A DNA stretch of 49,349 nucleotides, taken from the NCBI GenBank assembly GCA_964569265.1, contig CAZMTO010000012.1, positions 1 to 49,349 of the forward strand, given 5' to 3'. This stretch comes from Avidehalobacter sp964569265. Lineage in GTDB: Bacteria > Bacillota > Dehalobacteriia > UBA4068 > UBA4997. Both the position numbers and the translations under genes were made by a program. The notes under the pieces were generated by a model that did no database searches, had not been told where the DNA came from, and was given only the letters and a program-made list of their open reading frames with translations. Shown in pieces: positions 32,826-40,207 of this stretch. The stretch's first letter is position 1. The number at the start of each line of letters is the position of its first letter.

Positions 32826-32894
32826 ATGAAGGTTTATTATTTTAAGCTGCCAACACCCATACTGAATTTTTTAAAAAAAGCTTTTAAGCAATAA
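32826..32894 (+). CDS. spoVM: SpoVM-like 22-residue amphipathic spore morphogenetic peptide
   Basis: A 23-codon gene with a good ribosome binding site (AGGGAGG, about nine bases before ATG) and a strong terminator right after. The peptide starts MKVYYFKLP and ends NFLKKAFKQ. Bacillus SpoVM starts MKFYTIKLP: Met1, Lys2, Tyr4, Lys7, Leu8 and Pro9 coincide, and a basic amphipathic helix follows in both. SpoVM marks the convex forespore membrane and anchors the coat ATPase SpoIVA. This copy is four residues shorter at the C-terminus. In Bacillus it follows rpe-thiN; here it follows dinG. Assignment rests on this short similarity. Confidence 0.75.
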   Translation: MKVYYFKLPTPILNFLKKAFKQ

Positions 32895-32896
32895 GC

Positions 32897-32930
32897 AAAA
32901 CGCCCTCTGGCTAACAGAGGGCGTTTTTTA
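32897..32930. terminator. Terminator after the spoVM-like gene
   Basis: Thirteen-base stem AAAACGCCCTCTG / CAGAGGGCGTTTT (32897-32909 with 32915-32927) and a T6 run on the plus strand. It also ends the convergent minus-strand lipoprotein gene. Confidence 0.9.
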
Positions 32931-32946
32931 GAACGTTAATTTTTAA

Positions 32947-34362
32947 TCAGCGCGACAAATCAACAACCTGACCGAGGATATCGTCTTTTTGGTAATTTAC
33001 GCTGTAACCCAGCTTTTCAAAGTCGCGGATTTTTAAGTAGCTGCGGCCGACATTTGCATCAACATAACCGGCAACATAGGTTTTCTGGCCGTCACGCACA
33101 ACATAAGGGCTCTTTTTGGCGCTGTCCCAGCCAACCTCCTCGCCGCAGGCTTCGGCCACCGGGCGCAGGCCCAAATAGGTGGTATTATTGATAATGCGCA
33201 CATCAGGCGTTACCCAACTGCTCTCGTCCAGGCCGGGCAGGGCAAAGTACTGGTGATAATACATATAATCGTCGTCAAGATAAATGGTTGCGTTAACCGA
33301 CTTGGGCGCAAACTGCGTTTTATCTATAGTGTATACGTCAAGCACCTTGGCAGTCGGAATAACAAAATCAACGTTGCTTACACCTTTGGTCTGGGCCGTG
33401 CCAACCATCTTATATGCCAAAACATCGTCCGTCGGCTCTTTAGACTTGTAGTTTACCGTGTATTTAACATCAAACGACTTTGCCGAATTGCGCGTCAGGG
33501 CATATTCAACGTTGCAGTCAAACGGCAGAGAAGCCGCGCCCTCGTTCAAACCGGTCAGCGCCGCCAAATCGGCACCGGCCAGCGCCTTAAGCTCTATCGC
33601 CGCATTTTCAATAGTGGCTTTAAGCTCAAGCTTGTAGGCATCGTCAAACAGCGACGAATTATTTACCCATTTAAGCAGAGAATCAGCAATTTTATCGGCA
33701 TTTTTAGTGGAATATTGCATAAATCTGTCAATGCAATCTATAACGTTCCGGTTGTTAAGTTCGATTGTGTAGGTATTGCCGCGCTTCGTCAGCAGCTTAG
33801 AATCAAAGCCGCTGTAGGCATCCTTAAGCGCAACCAGCAAATTATTTATTTCATCGTAGTAAGAATCCACAGTGCCGTTAATCAGCGCCATATCCTCCCA
33901 AAGCTGCTCATCAATGATCGACCAGCAAAGCCATTCGCTGTCACCGACTATTGTCTTTAGCTGTGCCAAACCCTCGGCGTTATTAGGCTCAATCATCTGA
34001 TAAATGGCCACAACATCAGCGGTATTAAAATACAGCCTGGTTTTATCCATATACATCGTCATCGGCAGGGTAATATCACCGGCCGTAACCTGAACCGCCA
34101 TTTTAGACTGCAATTTTTCGTTATCGCTTTCGGTCGTCAGGTTAATTTTTAAAGTGCTTAGTCCTTCGGGCAGCTCTGCCTTTACTTCGTCCGATACCTC
34201 AAAATCGACGGTTAGATCAGCAGTTTGCTGCACCTTGCCCATAGCCGCCATCTCTCGACTGACCTGCATAAAGCTGACGAGATCGTTGGAGCAGGCGGAG
34301 CAGCACAGCACCATTGCCACCAGCAGCAGAGCGGCCATAAATTTTCTTTTCATCATTAACAT
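32947..34362 (-). CDS. Lipoprotein with C-terminal copper-amine-oxidase-type stalk domain
   Basis: 471 residues. Signal MLMMKRKFMAALLLVAMVL with lipobox CSAC (Cys24; Cys at -3 is unusual). The large middle part is helix/strand mixed with LPMTMYMDKTRLYFNT, reminiscent of LppX/LolA-like lipoproteins. The C-terminal 80 residues (NTTYLGLRPVAEACGEEVGW; KTYVAGYVDANVGRSYLKIRDFEKLGYSV) fit the PF07833-type stalk domain that in Firmicutes surface proteins binds the wall. Function unknown. The ATG at 34362 lies six bases after GGAGGG. Confidence 0.75.
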   Translation of the reverse strand: MLMMKRKFMAALLLVAMVLCCSACSNDLVSFMQVSREMAAMGKVQQTADLTVDFEVSDEVKAELPEGLSTLKINLTTESDNEKLQSKMAVQVTAGDITLPMTMYMDKTRLYFNTADVVAIYQMIEPNNAEGLAQLKTIVGDSEWLCWSIIDEQLWEDMALINGTVDSYYDEINNLLVALKDAYSGFDSKLLTKRGNTYTIELNNRNVIDCIDRFMQYSTKNADKIADSLLKWVNNSSLFDDAYKLELKATIENAAIELKALAGADLAALTGLNEGAASLPFDCNVEYALTRNSAKSFDVKYTVNYKSKEPTDDVLAYKMVGTAQTKGVSNVDFVIPTAKVLDVYTIDKTQFAPKSVNATIYLDDDYMYYHQYFALPGLDESSWVTPDVRIINNTTYLGLRPVAEACGEEVGWDSAKKSPYVVRDGQKTYVAGYVDANVGRSYLKIRDFEKLGYSVNYQKDDILGQVVDLSR

Positions 34363-34475
34363 CTTCATCCCTCCATAATCATAAAATTCACGCACTATAC
34401 ATCAATGCACCTACACAATGTTATAATTCGCGCCGCCGGACAATAATCCTTTTTTATGCGTATTTAATTTTGGTA

Positions 34476-34504
34476 TTGATTTTAAGGCGTGTTTACTGTA
34501 AAAT
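34476..34504 (+). promoter_or_regulatory. pyrE promoter
   Basis: TTGATT (34476-34481), 17-base spacer, TAAAAT (34499-34504), 46 bp before the pyrE ATG. No PyrR-type attenuator is visible in the short leader. Confidence 0.6.
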
Positions 34505-34549
34505 TAAGAAAAGAGTTGGTTACTTTTGCTATTTTTGAGGAGGTCTATT

Positions 34550-35125
34550 ATGTTTACGCAGGAACAGGTTTTAGAAGTTTTTGAGCGCACCGGCGTTTTG
34601 CTGGATGGTCATTTTCGTTTAACATCGGGCTTGCACGCTGCCAAGTATTTGCAGTGCGCCCAGTTGTTGCAATACCCGCATGAAGCCGGCCCGCTTTGCG
34701 AGCAGTTAGCAGAATATTTTAAGGATGCCGGCGCAACGGTGGTTGCCGGCCCCGCTACCGGCGGCATTATTTTGGCCTACGAGGTTGCCAAAGCATTGGG
34801 TGTTAAAAATATTTTCGGTGAACGTGAAAACGGCGTAATGACTTTCCGTCGCGGCTTTAAGGTAGAGCCTACCGATAAAGTTTTGGTGCTGGAAGATGTT
34901 GTTACCACCGGCGGTTCGGTTAAAGAACTGATTGAATGTGTACGTGCAGCCGGTGCCGAGGTTGTCGGTGTTGCATCTTTGGTAAACCGCAGCGGCGGCC
35001 GCGTAGATTTTGGCGTACCGTTCAAATCTCTGGTAAATTTGGACATTACCACCTACCAGCCCGACGATTGCCCGATGTGCAAGGCAGGCAGCGTTGCCTA
35101 CAAGCCCGGTTCCCGTCAGGTTTAA
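34550..35125 (+). CDS. pyrE: Orotate phosphoribosyltransferase
   Basis: 191-residue enzyme converting orotate and PRPP to OMP in pyrimidine synthesis. The PRPP-binding motif is VLVLEDVVTTGGS; AGPATGGIILAYEVAK and FGERENGVMTFRRGF supply the other loops. The C-terminal DDCPMCKAGSVAYKPGSR is typical of the shorter, Thermus-like class. The start is ATG 34550 after GAGGAGG. Standing alone, away from other pyr genes. Confidence 0.95.
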   Translation: MFTQEQVLEVFERTGVLLDGHFRLTSGLHAAKYLQCAQLLQYPHEAGPLCEQLAEYFKDAGATVVAGPATGGIILAYEVAKALGVKNIFGERENGVMTFRRGFKVEPTDKVLVLEDVVTTGGSVKELIECVRAAGAEVVGVASLVNRSGGRVDFGVPFKSLVNLDITTYQPDDCPMCKAGSVAYKPGSRQV

Positions 35126-35142
35126 TACAGACCAAAAATAAC

Positions 35143-35184
35143 AATAACCTCAGCGTTTGGTTTAACGTTGAGGTTATTTTTTTT
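35143..35184. terminator. Terminator between pyrE and the VTT-domain gene
   Basis: Ten-base stem AATAACCTCA / TGAGGTTATT (35143-35152 with 35169-35178) with inner CGTT/AACG and eight T on the plus strand. Its distal end touches the stop of the convergent gene. Confidence 0.87.
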
Positions 35185-35761
35185 ACAGCAAAGCATCGGC
35201 GCCAAGCATACCCAGCGAATACAGGAGCATTACCGGTATTTTGCAGAAGATTATTATCAGCATAAAGCTGCGCGTTGATATTTTTGATATGCCGGCCAGC
35301 ATACACAGGGCATCGTCCGGGGCAAACGGCAGCAATATAAGTACCAAAAAGGTACGCAAAAACAGCTTTTCGTTATCCAGCCACCTAAAATATTTTTGCC
35401 AGATGGCCGGTTTTATGCGCTTACGTACAAAGTCCTGCCCAAAATAACGTGCCAGGGCAAAGCTTAGGGCAGACCCTGAAATTACGCCCACAAAATTTAT
35501 AACAAACCCCTGCCATGGCCCAAAAATTACCACTACGGCCGCCAACACCAAACCGCCCGGTATAAACGGCACCAATATCTGCAAAATATGCAGCATAACG
35601 GGTATAACCGGGGCCGCCCAGCCAACACGCTCAACACAGGCGCGCAGGCTAGCCAAATCGTGAAAAATACCGGTGCGCCACGCCCAAAAACACAGGGCAG
35701 CCAGCACAGCAAGTATAAAAATTATTAACAATTTTTCCGCATCAGGTTTTGTAATCTTCAT
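35183..35761 (-). CDS. TVP38/TMEM64-family (VTT/DedA-like) membrane protein
   Basis: 192 residues, about five membrane segments. The VTT core is VPFIPGGLVLAAVVVIFGPW followed by GVISGSALSFALARYFGQ, and the later LILLPFAPDDALCMLAGISK is the re-entrant loop motif. DedA/VTT proteins are lipid carriers or scramblases and affect membrane potential; the substrate here is unknown. ATG 35761 is preferred over TTG 35773. It is the last gene of a possible xerC-GNAT-VTT transcript. Confidence 0.88.
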   Translation of the reverse strand: MKITKPDAEKLLIIFILAVLAALCFWAWRTGIFHDLASLRACVERVGWAAPVIPVMLHILQILVPFIPGGLVLAAVVVIFGPWQGFVINFVGVISGSALSFALARYFGQDFVRKRIKPAIWQKYFRWLDNEKLFLRTFLVLILLPFAPDDALCMLAGISKISTRSFMLIIIFCKIPVMLLYSLGMLGADALL

Positions 35762-35821
35762 AATATCACGCAAAATCAGCTATTAACACTATATTCACAG
35801 GCAAAATTTGCGGCGAGGCAG

Positions 35822-36373
35822 TTAATCCAAAAATTTTGTACGCACCAAAAAGCGCCACCAGCCCAACCACGGCATCATCAAATTATGGTATTCTTCCTTA
35901 TAAATCGGGTGGCCGTCCTGCGACATCACATCGTAAATAACAGTGCCCTCCAGCAGCTTGGTATGTATATCAATAAAACCGTTAAATTCGTAAAACTGCT
36001 TACGGCAAAGGCGCTGCGCGTAATTTTCGGCTGCCGTGTCCATTTCTTCCATCGCCAAAAACAGGCGTTTACCGGCATAATATGCCTTTAAAGCCGCTAA
36101 TGCAGCACTGCCGTAGCCTTGGCCGCGCAAATTTTCTTCTATGGCAAAGTAAAAAATATAAACTAAATCTTCCTTATATAATACGTTATAAAAAAAGCCG
36201 ACACAGGCATCACCGTTAAAAATGGCCAACCAATCTACATAGGGCTTGGCCGCACGGGCTGCCAAACGGCCAAAGGGGGCGCGCTCATCCTCGGGGAAGG
36301 CCGTTAGATACAGTTGCTTTATTTGCGGCAATTCCTCAGTATTTTTGGTTATTTGCTTTAAAACAATGTTCAT
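35822..36373 (-). CDS. GNAT-family N-acetyltransferase
   Basis: 183 residues. The acetyl-CoA loop ENLRGQGYGSAALAAL (about 88-103; R/Q-x-x-G-x-G/A) and the flanking strands VYIFYFAIE and RLFLAMEEMD fit GNAT. Acceptor unknown. The ATG overlaps the xerC stop by four bases (ATGA), so it is translationally coupled. Its Shine-Dalgarno AGAGG lies in the 15-bp tandem repeat at the end of xerC. Confidence 0.88.
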   Translation of the reverse strand: MNIVLKQITKNTEELPQIKQLYLTAFPEDERAPFGRLAARAAKPYVDWLAIFNGDACVGFFYNVLYKEDLVYIFYFAIEENLRGQGYGSAALAALKAYYAGKRLFLAMEEMDTAAENYAQRLCRKQFYEFNGFIDIHTKLLEGTVIYDVMSQDGHPIYKEEYHNLMMPWLGWWRFLVRTKFLD

Positions 36374-37413
36374 TTTGTAGTATTTACCTCTGTAGTATTT
36401 ACCTCTGTAGTATTTCTATCAATATTTTTATCCGCCAAGCGCTTAGCAAGCGTGTTGTTTAAAAAAGCGTCACGCAGGCTGGCATTAGAAACGTGCGTGT
36501 ATATTTGCGTGGTTTGCAGGGTTTCGTGCCCCAAAGCCTGCTGTATAACGCGAATATCCGTATTGGCATTAAGCATATTGGTGGCCGCAGTATGGCGCAA
36601 CTTGTGCGGAGAAAGGCGCGCAGCGTCTAAATTTGCTTTGGCAAAATATTTTTTTACCATACGTTCTATCGCGCGATGTGAAAGTCTTTCACCTTTTTGG
36701 CTGATAAACAGCGCCTTTTCCTTATCATCTTTGGGCGGTATGCGCCGGCCGGCTAAATAAGTATTATAAGCATCGGTGCAAAGCTGCGGCAGATAAATGG
36801 TACGCTGCTTGCTGCCCTTGCCGGTAACCACCAACTGCATACTGTTGCTGCCGCCCTGTGGGTACGGCCTGATATCGCCAAGATTTATACCCACCATTTC
36901 ATCGATACGCAAACCGCAGCACATAAACAGCGCCACAATAAGGTAATCACGCGCCGCGTTTTTATCAGCCGCCTGACTGACCACCTGCAACAACTGCACA
37001 CACTCATCTTCTGAAAGAAAAACCGGCAATTTACGCTTAAAAGTGGGGGATTCTACCATTTCACACGGGTTTTCAGCCAAACGATAGGTTTTATAGCACA
37101 TATAGTCAAAATACGCCCGAACCGCAGCCAACTTGCGAGCACGTGTGGTTGCCGCAAGGCCCTTATTGCTAAGATGATAAAGATAATCGGCAATATCAAT
37201 ACGGTCAATTTTTTGTACATCAACAATAGTAAGGCTCAAATAATCACAATCTTTTGCGGCGTTTTTTTCAAGGTACCAAACAAAAAAGGCGCGCAAATCT
37301 ATCGAATATTCATAGGCTGTGTTGCGAGATTTGTTTTTTATGCCAACCAGATAGCTCAAAAAATCCTGTACCACCGGCGGAGATACCACCGGCTGTTTGT
37401 GATACTGTGTCAT
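36370..37413 (-). CDS. xerC: Tyrosine recombinase, XerC/XerD type
   Basis: 347 residues. The N-terminal SAM-like core-binding domain (about 14-105) precedes the catalytic domain with Arg169 (CGLRIDE), Lys199 (TGKGSKQR), His270 and Arg273 (SPHKLRHTAAT), His296 (LGHETLQ) and nucleophile Tyr305 (QIYTH). The set is complete. Probably chromosome-dimer resolution; no phage genes are nearby, though a specialised recombinase is not excluded. The tail is longer than usual and ends in tandem N-T-T-E-V units. AGGAGGT precedes the ATG. Perfect-consensus promoter upstream. Confidence 0.9.
   Translation of the reverse strand: MTQYHKQPVVSPPVVQDFLSYLVGIKNKSRNTAYEYSIDLRAFFVWYLEKNAAKDCDYLSLTIVDVQKIDRIDIADYLYHLSNKGLAATTRARKLAAVRAYFDYMCYKTYRLAENPCEMVESPTFKRKLPVFLSEDECVQLLQVVSQAADKNAARDYLIVALFMCCGLRIDEMVGINLGDIRPYPQGGSNSMQLVVTGKGSKQRTIYLPQLCTDAYNTYLAGRRIPPKDDKEKALFISQKGERLSHRAIERMVKKYFAKANLDAARLSPHKLRHTAATNMLNANTDIRVIQQALGHETLQTTQIYTHVSNASLRDAFLNNTLAKRLADKNIDRNTTEVNTTEVNTTK
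36374..36418 (-). repeat. 15-bp tandem repeat encoding NTTEV at the xerC C-terminus
   Basis: On the plus strand GTAGTATTTACCTCT recurs with a 15-bp period (two full units plus a diverged third, GTAGTATTTCTATC). It encodes N-T-T-E-V, N-T-T-E-V, N-T-T-K on the minus strand and includes the AGAGG used by the next gene. Confidence 0.85.
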
Positions 37414-37504
37414 TTTACAAACCTCCTATGTACACAGTGGCTGCTATGTGCAATATAACAGCCCAACATAAACCGGGCATAAATAATGCGCACCGGCTAA
37501 CATA

Positions 37505-37533
37505 ATTATAATACCACTCTTGACAAATGTCAA
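37505..37533 (-). promoter_or_regulatory. Perfect-consensus xerC promoter
   Basis: Minus strand: TTGACA (37533-37528), 17 bases, TATAAT (37510-37505). The -35 is part of the palindrome TTGACA-N2-TGTCAA (37520-37533). Confidence 0.85.
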
Positions 37534-37568
37534 TAACGCCGCAAAATATTCATTTTGCGGCGTTATAT
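37532..37568. other. Strong inverted repeat without a T tract, in a divergent promoter region
   Basis: ATAACGCCGCAAAA / TTTTGCGGCGTTAT, a perfect 14-bp inverted repeat with a six-base loop, between the xerC promoter and the kinase-gene promoter. It follows no gene end, so it is not an ordinary terminator. Confidence 0.7.
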
Positions 37569-37621
37569 GTGCGGCCTTATTTTTTCTTAATTTTTACGGC
37601 AATTACGCACCCCTAACTATC

Positions 37622-37650
37622 TTGACAGCAAATTTTTTTCGTCTTATAAT
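37622..37650 (+). promoter_or_regulatory. Perfect-consensus promoter of the kinase-MATE genes
   Basis: TTGACA (37622-37627), 17 bases, TATAAT (37645-37650). The 80-base leader holds two small hairpins: GTAAACT...AGTTTAC and CTTGCC-TTTA-GGCAAG (ending about 37699). Confidence 0.88.
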
Positions 37651-37729
37651 ATATAGTAAACTTTTTTCATAGTTTACCGCAGAGCTTGCCTTTAGGCAAG
37701 TGTTCTTTGTTTTAAGGAGGTTTATCTGT

Positions 37730-38329
37730 ATGCAAAACGGTAATTTTGTTATAACCATTGCCCGAGAATACGGCTCCGGCGGGCGTCTTATCGGCAAAAT
37801 TTTGGCTGATAAGCTGAACATAGCCTTTTATGATAAAGAGCTGATAACGCTGGCTGCGCAAAAAAGCGGCCTAAGCGAAGATTATTTAAATAAACACGAC
37901 CAAAGCAAAAGCAAGCTGGCCTTTTTGCAGGGGGCTTTTATAACCACCAAAACTCTGCCGCTGCCCGAACAGATTTATCAGGCGCAATGCAAGGTTATTA
38001 AAGAGGTTGCCGCTAAAGGGTCCTGCGTTATTGTCGGCCGCTGTGCCGACCACGTGCTGGCCGATGAGCCGCGTTGTGTAAAGGTTTTTATTCACGCACC
38101 GCAGGCCGAAAAAATTCAGCGCATAACCAAATATTATAACGAAGATATTGAAAACCCCGCCGCTTATGCCGCCAAAATAGACAAAGAGCGCGCGGCCCAC
38201 TACAACTACTTTACGCTGGGCCAATGGGGAGATTTGGCCAACTACAACCTTACTATAGACAGCACTGTAGGCGTGGAAAACGCTGCTGAAATTATCCGTA
38301 TTTATACCGAACAGTACCTGCAAAAATAA
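37730..38329 (+). CDS. Cytidylate-kinase-like family protein
   Basis: 199 residues of the Cytidylate kinase-like P-loop family. The N-terminus NFVITIAREYGSGGRLIGKILADKL replaces the usual G-x-x-G-x-G-K-S with R-E-Y-G-S-G-G, as in the family. Further marks are YDKELITLAAQKSGL, SCVIVGRCADHVLAD (nucleotide-binding second block) and YFTLGQWGDLANYNLTIDS. The substrate is not known; CMP kinase activity is not assured. The start is ATG 37730 after AAGGAGG. A MATE exporter gene follows at 26 bp. Confidence 0.87.
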   Translation: MQNGNFVITIAREYGSGGRLIGKILADKLNIAFYDKELITLAAQKSGLSEDYLNKHDQSKSKLAFLQGAFITTKTLPLPEQIYQAQCKVIKEVAAKGSCVIVGRCADHVLADEPRCVKVFIHAPQAEKIQRITKYYNEDIENPAAYAAKIDKERAAHYNYFTLGQWGDLANYNLTIDSTVGVENAAEIIRIYTEQYLQK

Positions 38330-38355
38330 TTATATTTTAAAGATAGGAATTTGCC

Positions 38356-39744
38356 GTGAACAAACAAAATAATTCTACAACCGCCCCCCTGCCGGAAAAT
38401 AAAATGGGCGTTATGCCGGTAAACAAGCTGCTGCTTACAATGTCTATACCGATGATAATTTCGATGCTGGTGCAGGCACTTTATAACATTGTAGACAGCG
38501 TATGGGTATCTTACATAAACCAGGATGCGCTGACGGCCGTTGGGTTGGCGTTCCCTATGCAAAACTTAATGATGGCACTGGCCATTGGCACCGGCGTAGG
38601 TATGAACGCCCTGCTTTCTAAAAGTTTGGGCGAAGGCAACCAACGCCTGGTAAACCAAACCGCCGGCAACGGCATTTTTGTCGAGCTGGTTAGTGCCCTT
38701 ATTTGTATGGTGTTGGCACCGGTATGTATCAAGCCCTTTTTTGCAATGCAAACCGATATACCGATAATTATTGAATATGGCTGCGATTACCTGTTTGTGT
38801 GTATGTTTGTGTGCCTGCCGCTGTTTGGTCAGGTCACCTTTGAACGCCTGCTGCTTTCTACTGGTAAAACCGTTTACAGTATGACAACACAGGCATTTGG
38901 CGCCGTACTTAACATTATTTTAGACCCTCTGCTGATTTTCGGTGTGGGGCCTTTTCCGGAACTTGGTATACGCGGCGCCGCTGTTGCCACGGTTTTTGCC
39001 CAGTTCTGCGCTATGCTGCTGGCGATATTTTTTAATATTAAAGTAAATAAAGAGATACAATTTAGCAAATTAAAAGGTTTTCGCCCGGATATGCACATTA
39101 TTAAGCGCATATATGCCGTTGGCCTGCCCTCTATCATTATGTCCTCTATCGGTTCGGTAATGACATTTGCCCTTAACAAAATACTTATCTCCTTTACTTC
39201 TGCCGCAGTGGCTGCCTTTAACATCTACTTTAAGCTGCAAAGCTTCTTCTTTATGCCGGTAATTGGTTTAAACAACGGTATGGTACCGATAATTTCTTAC
39301 AACTATGGTGCTAAAAAGCCCGACCGTCTGGTAAAAACCATCAAGCTGAGCGTTATGTATGCCGTAAGTATTATGTTCTGCGGCCTGCTGGTAATGCAGT
39401 TGCTGCCCACCCAACTGCTGCAGATCTTCCGGGCAGATGAAGAACTGATAGCTATTGGTGTGCCGATGCTGCGCATTATATCCATACACTTTGTACTGGC
39501 AGGCTTCTGTATTATTGCCAGCTCGGTATTTCAGGCGCTGGATAACCCGCTGTTCAGTATGGGCATATCGCTCTGCCGACAGATTTTTGTACTTATCCCC
39601 TCTGCTTATCTGCTTTCGCTTACCGGGGTACTTAACAACGTCTGGTTTGCTTTTCTTATCGCCGAAGCCTTCTCGCTTACACTGTCGTCTTTGGCAATGA
39701 CTGTTGTATACCGCCGCATTATAAAGCCCCTGTATGCTAAATAA
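38356..39744 (+). CDS. MATE-family efflux transporter
   Basis: 462 residues, 12 predicted membrane helices in two halves, a Na+ or H+ coupled drug/metabolite exporter. Typical are LLLTMSIPMIISMLVQALYNIVDSVWVS (residues about 25-52), the repeated PMQNLMMALAIGTGVGMNALLSK and the C-half VGLPSIIMSSIGSV and NNGMVPIISYNYGAKK. GTG start with AGGAA upstream. Co-transcribed with the kinase-like gene. Confidence 0.92.
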   Translation: MNKQNNSTTAPLPENKMGVMPVNKLLLTMSIPMIISMLVQALYNIVDSVWVSYINQDALTAVGLAFPMQNLMMALAIGTGVGMNALLSKSLGEGNQRLVNQTAGNGIFVELVSALICMVLAPVCIKPFFAMQTDIPIIIEYGCDYLFVCMFVCLPLFGQVTFERLLLSTGKTVYSMTTQAFGAVLNIILDPLLIFGVGPFPELGIRGAAVATVFAQFCAMLLAIFFNIKVNKEIQFSKLKGFRPDMHIIKRIYAVGLPSIIMSSIGSVMTFALNKILISFTSAAVAAFNIYFKLQSFFFMPVIGLNNGMVPIISYNYGAKKPDRLVKTIKLSVMYAVSIMFCGLLVMQLLPTQLLQIFRADEELIAIGVPMLRIISIHFVLAGFCIIASSVFQALDNPLFSMGISLCRQIFVLIPSAYLLSLTGVLNNVWFAFLIAEAFSLTLSSLAMTVVYRRIIKPLYAK

Positions 39745-39806
39745 ACCACACAAAATATCACAAAATTTGCGGTAAAATATTTTCCGTATTTTCTGCAAAA
39801 AACATC

Positions 39807-39835
39807 TTGACAAATTGCACATTTAGTGATTTAAT
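39807..39835 (+). promoter_or_regulatory. Promoter of the T-box leader
   Basis: TTGACA (39807-39812), 17-base spacer, TTTAAT (39830-39835), extended TGA. Confidence 0.7.
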
Positions 39836-39841
39836 AGTATA

Positions 39842-40126
39842 AACCGATGAAACGGAGATAAAACTAATAGCGCACTCACAGAGAGCCATCGTTGCTGAGA
39901 GTATGGCAGTAAGCGGGTTAGACAAATGGACCGTAGAGGGTTGGTGGAACAGGCTTTGGCCTTAGTATTACCAAACGGGCGCTCCCGTTACAGAGCAAGG
40001 GGTTTGATGGAACCCTGATAGAGCTGGTCGCTTTTTCATGGCGGCAATTAAGGTGGCACCGCAGGTTATAGCCTGTCCTTATGTTTATTGTATTTTTGCG
40101 TACAGTAACAAGGGCAGGCTTTTTTG
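39842..40126 (+). promoter_or_regulatory. T-box leader, probable tryptophan specificity
   Basis: A 285-base leader with the hallmark T-box AAGGTGGCACCGC (40050-40062), then a terminator: AGCCTGTCCTT / AAGGGCAGGCT (40070-40080 with 40110-40120) and T6. The T-box pairs with the first terminator arm as antiterminator. A GA-rich motif CAGAGAGCC marks stem I, and the sequence ACAAATGGACC (39923-39933) offers UGG, the Trp codon, as specifier. The downstream transporter fits. Uncharged tRNA would stabilise the antiterminator. The specifier is a reading by eye and not folded. Confidence 0.9.
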
Positions 40127-40163
40127 TTTTCCGCTTTTCCGCTTTTCCGCTTTTCCGCTTTTT
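40127..40163 (+). repeat. 8-bp tandem repeat TTTTCCGC x4
   Basis: Four perfect TTTTCCGC units (40127-40158) followed by TTTTTCC, between the T-box terminator and the trpX ribosome binding site. Confidence 0.9.
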
Positions 40164-40207
40164 CCATCGTAGATAAAAAAATATAATATACCAAAGGAGA
40201 GATTATT

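Noticed and set aside
33253..33960. A 235-codon plus-strand frame
   Set aside because: Antisense to the stalk-domain lipoprotein with no start signal or recognisable motif.
36370..37413. Integrase of a mobile element
   Set aside because: No att repeats, phage genes or tRNA are nearby; length and motifs suit a housekeeping Xer recombinase.
40127..40163. TTTTCCGC units as a CRISPR-like array
   Set aside because: The units are contiguous 8-mers without spacers and no cas genes are present.
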